Shown: one piece after another, positions 31,451 through 41,747 of the stretch | How the letters are laid out: each line of letters begins with the position of its first letter | Numbering within the stretch: position 1 is the first letter of the stretch | Origin: Anodontia alba | Lineage: Eukaryota; Mollusca; Bivalvia; Lucinida; Lucinidae | Assembly: GCA_964016985.1 (NCBI GenBank) | Contig: OZ024826.1 | Coordinates: 47,402,478 to 47,466,477, forward strand | Reading direction: 5' to 3' | Length of the DNA: 64,000 nt | Position numbers and translations under genes: made by a program | Notes under the pieces: model-generated | Told to the model about the DNA's origin: nothing | What the model saw: only the letters and a program-made list of their open reading frames with translations | Databases searched by the model: none

Positions 31451-31918
31451 TTGATACCATATTTACTCTAAGTATAGATAGACGTAAGAAAACAGTGTCG
31501 ACCCAGATCAGGTGCTGTGGATTGCACCATTTGAACAAGGTCTACACAGTTTGCCATTCATCCAGCAGTTTCCAGACACCTTGGTCCTCCTGAACATGGA
31601 TACGCCCTGTCTTTGCAAAAAGTGAAGATCCAGATCAGTTAGCTTCTGGAGATCTGGATCTGCACTGTTTGCCATTAAGTATGTAAATTTGTATCAACAA
31701 TCTGAATCAAGTAATCTGATTGGCTGAAAATAGCAAGTGGGGTGGCATCTTAATTTATTCAGCATGACAAGGGTCAACAGGTAGTAAAATGGAGTCTTTC
31801 AAATGTTAGAATAAGTATGATAAGGAGTTAAGGTGTCCCAATATTTAGGATAAATATGGTATACAACACTGTCATCTGTTTGTCTGTCTGTCTGAATACT
31901 TAGGGTAAAATATGGTAA
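31451..31918. repeat. T5 MITE split by a T1 MITE
   Basis: Left part ACCATATTTACTCTAAG to CAGTTTCCAGACACC; right part AGGTAGTAAAATGGAGTC to AATATTTAGGATAAATATGG. The uninterrupted T5 copies read straight through this junction. The inserted T1 is 31580-31774. Confidence 0.8.
31580..31774. repeat. T1 MITE nested in T5
   Basis: GGTCCTCCTGAACATGGATA at the left and CAGCATGACAAGGGTCAA at the right; the centre hairpin tip is shortened. Confidence 0.8.
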
Positions 31919-31971
31919 TTACAATCAGAAATGCCAAAAGCCCAGATCCTGGTAAGCCTCCTAGTTGAGCC

Positions 31972-32225
31972 GGGCCATGCGAAAACATGTCTTCGCGCAT
32001 ATGCAGACAGTGAAGACCCAAACCTGCCTGCCCATCTATGCAGTCTGATCAGGACCTTTGCTGTCCACTAACAGAACCACTGGACACTATAGAATGTATC
32101 AATGGAGAGAAAATGCCCGGATGAGACTTTGCGCATGTGCTGTATGAACTGAATCTCTGAATTTTGCACATGCCTGAAGACACTTTTCTGCTTGGCATGG
32201 ACCAGTCGATACTAGCATGCTGGGT
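31972..32225. repeat. H5 palindrome (AACATGTCTTCGGGCATATGC type)
   Basis: GCGAAAACATGTCTTCGCGC at the left mirrors GCCTGAAGACACTTTTCTGC at the right. Both are CAGACAG..ACTGTCC-type arms around a cruciform. Relatives occur near 12313-12470, 36060-36300 and 7905-8092. Confidence 0.6.
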
Positions 32226-33738
32226 AAAGATTTCAGTACGATACCATTTTCAAACTTTTTTTCCTCAGAAGATAGACTTTGACGTTCATGTAAATTGTAT
32301 CCTCTGGAAACAATTCACAGGAAATGTCAATACTATTTTTCAAAGAAAAAAGAGAGAAAACTATTCCAAATGTTGTCTGCTGAAGGTTTTACCCACCATG
32401 CCTAACTACTAAAACTCTTCTGTCTTTGAATTGTCCAGTGTACTTGTCAGTCAAAAATCAAAAACAGAATAGCAGTGTAGATCCTGATGAGATGGCTTGT
32501 AATAAGCCATCTCATCTCAATCTACACTCTTTGTTTTGGTCTGCAGGAAAGGGTACAAGAAATTTGCCAAATGGCTTTGTCACAACTGCTGCAGAGCTAA
32601 ATGCAGACTAAACATTGTTCAGCCAAGCATGAAAAGTAGGTCAAGGTCAGTAATGGTCAATGGCAGTAGGCAGGGTGCATCATGGCAGATGTGTATGAAG
32701 TTTCATCAGACTAGATGTCTTGGTGTTTAAGAAACAGAGCTAACGCCTAAACTTAACATTGTTGACACTGATGCCAACACCAACTACAACACCAGAAAAT
32801 GATCCTTATGGCGCTCCTGCTTGCTAAAGCATTTGTGACAAAAAAGGAAAAGAATTTTACATGAAATGGAGCACAGAAGCAGCAGATGATTAAAGCCGTG
32901 TAAGCAGCTACAATAGACAGATAGACATCAAGTTATATGATATACATCAAGTTATATGATATCAGCTCTTTTTTGCCTGACATGGCCTAAATAATAAAAA
33001 CATATAACGATAATACTCTGCAACTATCATGTGGCAGGCAGATAACTAAAAAATTGGTGAAATATACCCATTTAATAGCAATCCCAAACTAGACCTCCAC
33101 AATATCAATGGACATACCAAGTTTGATATTTACTCAAGTTATCATCCTTAAATGAAAATACGGACCAATAGATGGACATATGACAGACACACCCTGACAG
33201 ATGTATACTTCTGTATCTGCGGCAGTATAAAGTACCCTTGTATATCAACTTTCTGACACATAATTCAAGATGTTTGACACACAAGTCAAGATTTCTGACA
33301 CATGTCAGTGGATTTGTGTGTCTACGGAATAAATCTCACTGAAATACACAGAAGTGTCCAAGATTTTCAAACACAAAGGTATACATTCGTCAGTCCAGAC
33401 GGACACATGGACGACCATCGTGAAACCCTAATAACAAAGCACTACCCTGTAGTGGGGTATAATAAACATGAATTCTTGAGTACAAGTTCCAGTCAATGTG
33501 TTTTAAGATGCTGAACCTGAAAATGAGCTGATGTTAAGAATTTTTTATCTTAAATTGACCAAGGAAACAAGTGGCATGGCATTTCATCTGAATATACTGG
33601 TAAATCAGATACTAAGTGCTAATATATTTTCCAGAAAAAATATTACCTCTCCTAATTTTGGTGAATGGATACATCACAAAGATATTTTGAACATTTTTCA
33701 AAGGGAGAAAATTTTAGCAGACAAGATTTTGCTTCCCT

Positions 33739-33962
33739 GGGCCCCGTTGTTCAAAGCTAACAATGCTGAATTATGTCGTTTGACCATTAAATATGGCATA
33801 TATGCTAATATTTTTGCTGAAAAAAATGTGAGTAGCATTTGCAGAAGCTACTCACATTTTTTCAGCAAAAATACCTGTTAATTAGATAGTGTACATACTA
33901 GATTAGTTAACATTTTGACCACTATCGAGCTCGTTAAGCTAAGAATGCTTTGAACAACTGGG
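33739..33962. repeat. H2 MITE
   Basis: GGGCCCCGTTGTTCAAAGC and GCTTTGAACAACTGGGC ends; inner hairpin AAAATGTGAGTAGC / GCTACTCACATTTT. Confidence 0.88.
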
Positions 33963-34170
33963 CAGAGCTATTTAAATACATGTATTTTAAAATAATTGCT
34001 CCCTCCAAGAGGGGAGGTAAATATTTCCACATCTGAATTATTTCCCTTCAAAGTGAACTCATTCATCTCACATAGCCAGATCTAGAGACAGGTTATTCGA
34101 AGCATATGCAAAATGCACACTTCTGATTATCCAGTCCATCCACGATCTCAAAAGGGTTACTCTCTACAGT

Positions 34171-34482
34171 TTGTTTGTGTTGAGGTTTTACGGCCCAGTC
34201 AACCCAATGGGGTCATGTCGAGCGTGGTCAGTTTACATGTACCTAACCACACATTTACTGGGCAGGCTTAGTCCTCTAAGCGGTTAACCAGTATTGTGCA
34301 CATTCTTTCGCTAGAAACTGACAACTGCCCTTCTTGAACCAGCGGAAGGGAGAGAATGACCGTAGAAAATATTTCATGATCAATCTCCACGGAAGAATGT
34401 TGCCGACCTCGGCGGGAGCTGAACCCGCGACCTCCTGGTCTCTAGTCGGACGGCGCATCCAACTGAGCCACCGAGGCCGGCT
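34171..34482 (-). repeat. SINE-A copy, near consensus
   Basis: Full length in reverse: tail TTTGTTTGTGTTGAGG to head CCACCGAGGCCGGC. The A and B boxes are intact on the minus strand. No clear target duplication. Confidence 0.9.
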
Positions 34483-34566
34483 GCTTTCTTTAGTACCCAA
34501 TGATTCTGTGAGAAGACAACAAAACATTCAAATATACTGAAAATTTCACACCAAAAACTAAGTTTT

Positions 34567-34740
34567 CAGATAAAAATTCTGATATTTTTCAAATTTCTGC
34601 TCAAAACATAGATTGTGGGTAGCCATTAGAACCTCCTCACTGAGATGGTTCTAACAAGTACCCACAATATATGTTTTTAAGCAGAAATAAGAAAACTAAT
34701 GTATATCTCTGTAAACCTCAGTTTTACTATATAAAAGTGG
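34567..34740. repeat. H1 MITE
   Basis: Hairpin of GATTGTGGGTAGCCATTAGA arms around CCTCACTGAGATGG. Confidence 0.75.
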
Positions 34741-35110
34741 GTTTAAGGGGGTCAAAATTATATAGGTGTGTTTTCATGATGAGGTCTTAATCAGTTTGTG
34801 CAGGTGAGCAGGTTGATCCTGTCTGCCTATGCCCAGTTTCACGTACAGCATCCTGAAGGTTAAGCATATAATACAAAATTATTACAGCAGAAAGCATTCA
34901 ATAGCAAATTTACAGCGGCTTTCAAATAAATACAACAACCGAACACTGGCCCACTACATTTGACCAACAGGAGTTTATCACAAAATTATTGAAGCAGCGA
35001 GCACATAAATAGTATATTTACAGCATCTTTCAAATAAATACAACCATCGAACACTGGACCACTACATTTGAACATCAACAATCAACCAAACATTTATCAG
35101 AGGGAAAAAT

Positions 35111-35416
35111 TTGTTTGTGTTGAGGTTTTACGGCCCAGTCAACCCAGTGGGGTCATGTCGAGCGCGGTCAGTTTACCTAACCACACGTTTACTGGGCAGG
35201 CTTAGTCCTCTAAGCGGTTAACCAGTATTGTGCACATTCTTTCGCCAGTAACTGACAACTGCCCTTCTTGAATCAGGGGAAGGGAGAGAATGACCGTAGA
35301 AAATATTTCATGATCAATCTCCACGAAAGAATGTTGCCGACTTCGGCGGGGGTTGAACCCGCGACCTCCTGATCTCCAGTCGGATGGCGCATCCAACTGA
35401 GCCACCGAGGCCGGCT
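35111..35416 (-). repeat. SINE-A copy, target duplication CAGAGGRAAAAAT
   Basis: Full length and close to the 34171 copy. CAGAGGGAAAAAT (35098) and CAGAGGAAAAAAT (35417) flank it, a 13-bp duplication with one difference, so the insertion is young. Confidence 0.93.
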
Positions 35417-35566
35417 CAGAGGAAAAAATGGTCGGTATATAAACAAGGTAATATTTATCTTAATTTTCTCAGAAAACAGGACTTGGCTTTTGATCCAGAA
35501 AAATGACTCAAATGAAATGCAAAACTCTTTCCTTTTCTCTGAGAAAAAAGCATGACAATATTTTTT

Positions 35567-35748
35567 ACCTTTACCACTCTCTGGGCTAATTCAGCAGACC
35601 ATAAACTGATGATATTTTTACTATTTTTCCCAGAAAACAGGATGAGACATTTCATGCAAATTGGGGACTAGTTTTCACAGAAAAATAAGAAAAATATTTC
35701 AAAATTTTGTCTGCTGAAATTTTAACCTAAAGTGGTAAGCATTAAATA
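35567..35748. repeat. T4 MITE, asymmetric
   Basis: CCTTTACCACTCTCTGGGC left end and CCTAAAGTGGTAAGCATTAA right end. The central hairpin has lost one arm. Confidence 0.7.
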
Positions 35749-35786
35749 TGTTTTTTGCTTATACTTGAATTCAACATTACTCTTAA

Positions 35787-36000
35787 TTAACCCTTGTCCT
35801 GCTGAACCCGGATATACCCTGCCTTTGCAAACAGTGTAGATCCAGATCAGTTGGCTTCTGAAGAAGCCAACTGATCTGAATCTGCACTGTTTGCCATTAA
35901 GAATGTGACTTTATAGCAAAAATCCGGATCAAGTAATCTAATTGGCTTAAAATTAGAAGTGGGTTAGGCATCTTAATTTATTCAACAGGACAAGGGTTAA
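35787..36000. repeat. T1 MITE with TTAA ends
   Basis: TTAACCCTTGTCCTGCTGAA and TTCAACAGGACAAGGGTTAA ends; centre GGCTTCTGAAGAAGCC; a near-consensus copy. Confidence 0.9.
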
Positions 36001-36350
36001 AAGGTTAACAAATCCATAATAAGATATATAAGCCACACTGTTATGTATTATTTTATATGACCTGCATCAAGCGCAAAAGTGCCTTTGAACATGCGCAAAA
36101 TGCACACTCAGATCATCCTGCGCATTCCCAAATTATCATTGGGACGATTGGGACCTTTGCTCTTCATTCATACATTCTGTAGTATCCAATGATTCTGTTA
36201 GCAGACAGTAAAAGCTGTGATCAGACTGCATGGATGCAGACTGATCTGGACCTTTGCTGTCTGCAAATGCCCAAAGACATGCCTTTGCATGGTGGGGCCC
36301 ATATTAACCACGACTTCAAATGCTTTTTCCAAATAAAAAATAATAGCACA

Positions 36351-36673
36351 ACTGACTTTCCTTATCTCAACCACTTATCTTGAAAAACCACTTATCTCAA
36401 AGTGAAAATCTGGTCCCTGTTTTATCATGGATTTCTAACAACAGGTAACAAAATATTGTGGAAAAGAGGAGAAATTGCTCAATTTCTCCTCTTTTCCACA
36501 ATATTTTCAATATATATCTAACTTCAGGAGTCAAATTACATATTCATTTGTTAAATGTGGTTGTTTGATTTATTTTTTCCTCAATTCTGCAGATCTGATA
36601 TGTCGAGGTACATGTATGGCTATCTCGAAGTATTTCAGAGAGTCCCTTTGACTTTGAGATAACAAGTTGACTG
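36351..36673. mobile_element. Tc1/pogo-like MITE
   Basis: ACTGACTTTCCTTATCTCAA and TTGAGATAACAAGTTGACTG ends; centre GGAAAAGAGGAGAAATTGC mirrored. Same family as 30275 and 43627. Confidence 0.75.
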
Positions 36674-36770
36674 TTTTTTACTTATTTCTCCAAATATACC
36701 ACAACCTCTTTATAACACTACTGTTGGGGTCCATAGCATAAACTGTGTTAGTTAAACAACCATGTTATAT

Positions 36771-36995
36771 TCTTACGACATGATAGCTGTAACAAAGGAA
36801 TGAAGCATAGCTGAAAAATTATTCCGTCGTTCCTGGGAATCGAACCCAGTCCTCCCGGTTAAAAATCCAATGCTCTAACCACTGAGCCAAAGAGTCGACT
36901 CTCTGACGCAGTTGTCAGAGATTGAATATATACTTAGATGCTATGCGTAATCTGCCAAGGCAGATAATCGAAGGTAGGAGTGCACGGTCGTAACA
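36771..36995 (-). repeat. TRIM 3' LTR
   Basis: Identical to the other LTR except T/A at the outer base and T/C at 36789. It directly follows the purine tract, as expected for a 3' LTR. Confidence 0.92.
36826..36896 (-). other. tRNA-like block in TRIM 3' LTR
   Basis: 71 nt resembling tRNA-Lys(TTT). D arm GCTCAGTGGTTAGAGC. Anticodon arm TTGG-ATTTTTAA-CCGG (8-nt loop with TTT). Perfect T arm CTGGG-TTCGATT-CCCAG. A box TGGCTCAGTGG and B box GGTTCGATTCC fit the consensus. The acceptor stem hardly pairs (GACTCTT/GAACGAC), so it is not a functional tRNA. TTTTT (36818-36814) lies 7 bases after its end, a possible RNA polymerase III terminator. Confidence 0.85.
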
Positions 36996-37006
36996 CTCCC
37001 CCTCTT
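36996..37006 (-). promoter_or_regulatory. TRIM polypurine tract
   Basis: The minus strand reads AAGAGGGGGAG, ending exactly at the 3' LTR start TGTTACG. This is the expected second-strand primer position. Confidence 0.85.
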
Positions 37007-37060
37007 CAAGGAAGTCATCATTTATGATGACGTGAAGCCATTTTCGGCGTATAAAGTCCT

Positions 37061-37078
37061 ATCCTGGACGAGCCCCCA
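37061..37078 (-). promoter_or_regulatory. TRIM primer-binding site (tRNA-Pro type)
   Basis: The minus strand reads TGGGGGCTCGTCCAGGAT, directly next to the 5' LTR. It is complementary to the 3' end of animal tRNA-Pro except for one base, the same primer class used by gammaretroviruses. Confidence 0.85.
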
Positions 37079-37303
37079 ACTTACGACATGATAGCCGTAA
37101 CAAAGGAATGAAGCATAGCTGAAAAATTATTCCGTCGTTCCTGGGAATCGAACCCAGTCCTCCCGGTTAAAAATCCAATGCTCTAACCACTGAGCCAAAG
37201 AGTCGACTCTCTGACGCAGTTGTCAGAGATTGAATATATACTTAGATGCTATGCGTAATCTGCCAAGGCAGATAATCGAAGGTAGGAGTGCACGGTCGTA
37301 ACA
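37079..37303 (-). repeat. TRIM 5' LTR
   Basis: Minus-strand order: TGTTACGACC, hairpin ATCTGCCTTGGCAGAT, TATATATT box, hairpin CTCTGACAACTGCGTCAGAG, tRNA-like block, TTTTT, then ...GTCGTAAGT at the border with the primer-binding site. Confidence 0.92.
37134..37204 (-). other. tRNA-like block in TRIM 5' LTR
   Basis: Exact duplicate of the block at 36826-36896, with the same TTTTT at 37126-37122. A tRNA finder may call both copies as low-scoring Lys tRNAs. Confidence 0.85.
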
Positions 37304-37559
37304 ATATCCAAACAAAAATGTATAGATTGTATTGAAAAATGACCATTTATGGTCATTTTTCAATATAATCTATACAGTTTTGGGATCCATCTTTGAACCG
37401 TGTTATATCCCAAACCGTGTTATAATGAATCATGTTATAAAGAGGTTTTAGGGTAAAGATGTACGCACTTATCGGAATTGCCCTGCAGGATAATTCCGTA
37501 CAGTGGCCAAACCATGTTTTCGCAGAGACAAAAAAAAAAATATGTATATATATATATAT

Positions 37560-37762
37560 ACCATAATGGTCCTGAGTATTGGGACACTGTATCTATTTAC
37601 CGGTCTAAAATTTGAAATAGTCCATTCTACTACCAGTTGATATTTCAAAAATATTGCTGTATGTATGGCAAAAAGTGTAGATCCAGATCATTCTGGGGCA
37701 TCTGATCTGGGTCTACACTGTTTGCAAAGGCCTATCTGTCCCAATATTTAGGGTTATTATGG
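37560..37762. repeat. T5 MITE
   Basis: ACCATAATGGTCCTGAGTAT at the left and CCAATATTTAGGGTTATTAT at the right; the centre GATCATTCTGGGGCATCTG is shortened. A (TA)n run precedes it (37540-37560). Confidence 0.75.
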
Positions 37763-37911
37763 AAGCTAGTCATCTAATCTAGTGCTATGATTTACAGATG
37801 GTAAGAACAAGAAATCAACTTTATATTGCACAGTTCCCATTTCTACTGTATTTTCATCTCAAAACAGGCTCAGGTGATAATCTCATTCTACAGAGGACTT
37901 GTTAACTCTTT

Positions 37912-38121
37912 GCATGCTGGGTAATTTTGCATGCTTTTTTGACTCCGTGGATATTTTTTTAAATTAACTTTATCAGAAAATCTTTCTGGAATACCATCAG
38001 AGTGTCAAACAGTTTGGATCCAGATCAGGCTCGACATGTTGTCGGGCCTGATCTGGGTCCAAACTATTTGCAAAGGTTATCAGCAGACGACAAAAGTTGC
38101 CAGTAGCGGGGAAAGAGTTAA
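37912..38121. repeat. T2 MITE with TTAA ends
   Basis: TTAACTCTTTGCATGCTGGG and GGGGAAAGAGTTAA ends; centre CAGGCTCGACATGTTGTCGGGCCTG. Best T2 copy. Confidence 0.88.
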
Positions 38122-38224
38122 GGAAACAAAAAAAAATTTGGTAAAGAACCACCTACAAAAGAATGCTTCTAAGTTTCATTCAAATCCCTTCAGCTGGTTT
38201 AGGGAAGACATTATGTAAGCACCA

Positions 38225-38435
38225 TTAACCTCTTCATCCCTGAGTTTCTGAAGTAGACTCTTCCATCTTTGATTTTGTACAAGTCCATTATTGCAGATAG
38301 GGGTGTCATTAAGAACTGAAAACTGAATGGCAAACAATGTAGATCCGGATGAGACGGCTCGTTATGAGCCATCTCATTTGGTTCTACTCTGTTTGTAAGG
38401 GTGTATGTTTTGGTCTGCAGGGTGAAAGAGTTGAA
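38225..38435. repeat. T3-like MITE
   Basis: TTAACCTCTTCATCCCTGAG at the left and GGTGAAAGAGTTGAAG at the right; centre GAGACGGCTCGTTATGAGCCATCTC. Confidence 0.7.
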
Positions 38436-38639
38436 GAGAAGACAACTCTGTAAGACTGTTTTACCTCCCTTTTGAAAAGAGTACTCTAAAAGGAAAAATT
38501 ATTTCCTTTGAAAGCAGACCGGTTTTCAGGGATTCGGTGTGCAGGAAAGCAAACAGGAAGTGACAAAACTTGTTTCCCTAGTAAAATACGGCATAAAAAC
38601 TACCAAGTGTGTCAACTCCCTTAAAGTAACAAGTTAACC

Positions 38640-38775
38640 AGAAATGTGCATTTGTACTGACAGAATGGTGAACAGTGTAGACCCTGATCAAACTGCTCCT
38701 TTAGGAGCAGTTTGCATTTGTACTGACAGAATGGCAAACAGTGTAGACCCTGATCAAACTGCTCCTTTAGGAATG
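38640..38775. repeat. 75-bp direct duplication in a palindrome arm
   Basis: GCATTTGTACTGACAGAATG through GATCAAACTGCTCCTTTAGG occurs twice in direct order (about 38646 and 38716). Confidence 0.9.
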
Positions 38776-38929
38776 TTTAACATGAATATTTTATCCCAGT
38801 ACCATCTATTTTTTTTTTTTTTTTTAGAAAACATGAAAGGATGCTAGGTTTCACCAGGAAAATTAGGTATGGTAGAGTTACGCTAAACACACATATTTCT
38901 TTATCTGGCCTTATCTGGAGCTATGCCCT

Positions 38930-39122
38930 AATAATGGGCCACACTAACTCTTACCATACTTGTCCTAAAATTTTCACAAGTCCAGTTTACTACCTGTTGC
39001 TGTGTCTAAAACTAGCTGGATGAGAGACCAACAGTGTAGGCCCTGATCAGACATCACATTCTGTTGGGTCTGATCCATGTCTACTTCATCCCTGTCTGTT
39101 CTTATAATTAGAATAAATACAG
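38930..39122. repeat. T5-like MITE
   Basis: CTTACCATACTTGTCCTAAAA flank and CTGGATGAGAGACCAACAGT arm; the right arm is decayed. Confidence 0.6.
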
Positions 39123-39654
39123 TATTATTCATTCATTAATCATTATCATGACAAATAACCCGATTATGAGATTGTCAAATGTCCTGTATAAAATTTTTTT
39201 TTATCAAAATCCATCCAGCACTTTAGGAGGAGATACGAGTATCCCAACAAAGTGTGGCTGACAAACAAGACTGATTGGCATCAGGTCTCTACTTAACAGG
39301 TGACAATTGGTCACTATCTTATCTTTGAATACTGCCTACATCCTCGCAAGAATTTTGGCAGGCATTCCTGGGTAGAAACCAGTACTATACAATGTGGATA
39401 AAGTGTCTTGCTCAAGGACAGAATACTTAGTGCTCATTTAAGTCAATCCCGCTAACTCTTGATCTTGAATACGACACTTTACCACTGTGCCACTGCACTC
39501 CATACTTAACAACTGAGTTGTACCATTTAATTTTTTTTCAGGAATAAAACGCATTTTGACTGCAAACAAGCTATAAATAATAATAGCCTGGTATTTACTT
39601 TTATCTAAAGCTAAGCAACTACTTTTAACTGTTCAAAGCAATCGTTAAGCATTA

Positions 39655-39990
39655 TTTAAGGGTAAATAATAAAATTTCATGGGGAACAACTCTTCTGAAT
39701 ATGGGTCTACTTTAAAAGGAAATTTGCTCCAGAAGGGTCTACTCTAAGAATGGGTCTACTATAAAAGGAAAGAATTTGCTCCTGAAGGGTCTATTCTAAA
39801 AAGGGGTCTACTATAAAGAGAAAGAATTTGCTCCTAAAGGGTCTATTCTAAAAAGGGGTCTACTATAAAAAGAAAGAATTTGCTCCTGAAGGGAGCAAAT
39901 TCTTTCTTTTTAGAGTAGATCCCTTTTCAGAAGGGGCAGCAAAACAAATCTGATGGGAACTACTTCCCCTGAATGTGTATCCATTCCCCT
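39655..39990. repeat. H3 MITE with amplified left arm
   Basis: The left arm unit GGGTCTACTATAAAAAGAAA..GCTCC is repeated several times with a 52-base period (for example 39787 and 39839). The right arm (39892-39940) has one copy. A poly(A) run ends it. Confidence 0.8.
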
Positions 39991-40329
39991 TAAAAAAAAA
40001 AAAAAAAGAAAAAAAGAGAGAAAAAAAAGAAGACGCTTTTTTTAGCATCACTTATACAGATTCTACAAAATCAAGAGATTATACACAGGAAATGCCCAGA
40101 TTCTGATTAGATTGTGCATGTGTTGATTGCACGCAGTCTGATCTGAGTACATTTGCTTAGAGAGCACTATTATTTATTATGGCAAAAATATAATTATTTA
40201 TAAACACCTGGCCTCAAAAGAAACCCTAACAAACAGTGTGGAACCAGATCAGATGCCAAAGAATGTAGCATCTGATCAGTTCTACAGTTTGTCAGGACTT
40301 CAACAATTTGCAGTATTGACCGAGTTGAA

Positions 40330-40600
40330 GTTTAACGATACGTCAACCCTTGTGGGTCATTTTGTGTCATCTCCCAGAGAAAGGGAGAAAAGAGATAGTA
40401 AAGGAGATGAAAGAGAGGGACAGGAATGAAAGTGAAGAAACAAAGAAATAACAACATTCCGCCTCTACCCTTACTTGCTACAAGGATAGCAGGCCTTGCC
40501 CAACTGTAAGCCAATATCAGTTGGACGCCCAGGTGACGTAAGATACACGACACCTTCGCCACACCCGACTACCTCCCCCCCCCCCCCACAGCCCCCCTAA
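40330..40600 (-). repeat. Dispersed repeat, possible SINE
   Basis: ACCCTTGTGGGTCATTTTGTGTCATCTCCCAGA also occurs near 46990-47035, and its complement near 16060-16090. A poly(C) run lies at 40577-40592. No tRNA head is recognised. Confidence 0.5.
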
Positions 40601-40639
40601 TTTGCAGTATAATTCTTTATTAACATCTAGCGTCCCCTG

Positions 40640-40865
40640 CAAAAAAAACATCCTGGCAAACAGTGTGAACCCAGATCAGATGGCACAAAATATGGCATCT
40701 GATCAGGTTCTACACTGTTTGTCATGATATTGGCAACTTGCAGTTATAATATGCAGCAAAATTCTTCAGAAACATCTGGCATCCCAAATAAACGACCCTA
40801 GCAAACAGTGTTGACCCAGATCAGATCCTGAAGAATGCGGCATCTGATCAGGTTCTACACTGTTT
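40640..40865. repeat. Two successive GCAAACAGTG palindromes
   Basis: Hairpins at about 40655-40722 and 40801-40866, both GGCAAACAGTGTG../..TACACTGTTTG type with GATGGC and GATCCTG tips, and AAACATCTGGCATCCC-like spacers. A third lies at about 40229-40291. Confidence 0.75.
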
Positions 40866-40889
40866 ACCCATGATACTACAAAGCTCAAG

Positions 40890-41040
40890 ATAAGACACTT
40901 TTCAACTAAAAAATACGAATATTTTTTTCTTATTTCTACATGAAACGCACTTCTAATGAGTACCCACAACATATGATTTTGTGCTGAAATAAGCAAAATT
41001 TTTATCTCATAACGCCTCTTATCTGGAGCTATGAAATTAT
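40890..41040. repeat. H1 MITE, one arm
   Basis: ACGCACTTCTAATGAGTACCC arm without its partner; TCTTATCTGGAGCTATG right end. Confidence 0.65.
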
Positions 41041-41130
41041 CAGAATTTCTGTGGGACACTCACTTTCAACTGATAATGGGCCCTTCAAACATTCATTCAT
41101 AATTGAACAGACATAAATGGCAGATTTCCT

Positions 41131-41330
41131 AACCCTTGCCATGCTGAATAAATTAAGATGCCATGCCCACTTCTAATTGCCAATCAGAGTATTTGATCCA
41201 GATTGTTGATACAAGTTCACATACTTAACGTCAAACAGTGTAGATCCTGATCAGTTGGCTTCAACAGAAGCCAACTGATCTGGAGCTACACTGTTTGCAA
41301 AGGCAGGTTATATCTGGGTTCAGCAGGACC
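41131..41330. repeat. T1 MITE (reverse)
   Basis: TAACCCTTGCCATGCTGAAT at the left and GGTTCAGCAGGACC at the right; centre TTGGCTTCAACAGAAGCCAA. It is followed by a T4-like arm and an A33 run (41452-41484). Confidence 0.8.
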
Positions 41331-41450
41331 TCTCTGTAAATGGATAAATCAATCAGCCCTTAAAAAGCCATTCAAAATTGAGGCAGACAACATTCTAAAC
41401 TATTTCAATTTTTCAAGAGAGAATAGACTTGACATTCTAGGGTGAATAAA

Positions 41451-41486
<36 letters not shown>

Positions 41487-41747
41487 ACAATGATGTCTGC
41501 TGCAACTGTGACTGACGCTTTATGACTTAACAAAAAGTGAAATCATACCTTCACCAAGTACCACCAAAAGGATTATATGTGATATAATAAACAAACAACT
41601 TTTAGTCTTTGCTGCAGCAGACAACATATTCTTCCACAAGCGATTTTCCAGGGAAAAGTAATTTGCAGGACAAGCCCTAAACTTATTTCACTTTAGGTGG
41701 TTGATGCTTAATACTGATAAATCCTCTATACTCCCAAGTATAAATAC

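Larger units (their letters stand above)
36771..37303 (-). mobile_element. TRIM: terminal-repeat retrotransposon in miniature with tRNA-like LTRs
   Basis: 533 bp in all: two direct repeats of 225 bp (36771-36995, 37079-37303) differing at only two positions, around 83 bp of interior. Read on the minus strand, the 5' LTR starts TGTTACGACC. It is followed at once by an 18-base primer-binding site, a short spacer, a purine tract, then the 3' LTR. ATAT flanks both sides (36767-36770, 37304-37307). There is no coding capacity, so movement would need proteins from another LTR retroelement. Each LTR holds a tRNA-like block. Confidence 0.93.
36700..37453. repeat. H4 MITE hosting the TRIM
   Basis: ACCACAACCTCTTTATAAC at the left and GTTATAAAGAGGTTTTAGG at the right. 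Comparison with the 18633 copy shows the uninterrupted site GTTATATCC, which the TRIM splits with duplication of ATAT. Confidence 0.85.

Noticed and set aside
34410..34480. tRNA gene from intact A and B boxes
   Set aside because: It is the head of a SINE-A copy; the acceptor stem does not pair and the sequence continues into the SINE body.
36826..36896. Functional tRNA-Lys gene
   Set aside because: The acceptor stem is almost unpaired, the anticodon loop has 8 bases, and the same block is duplicated exactly within two LTRs.
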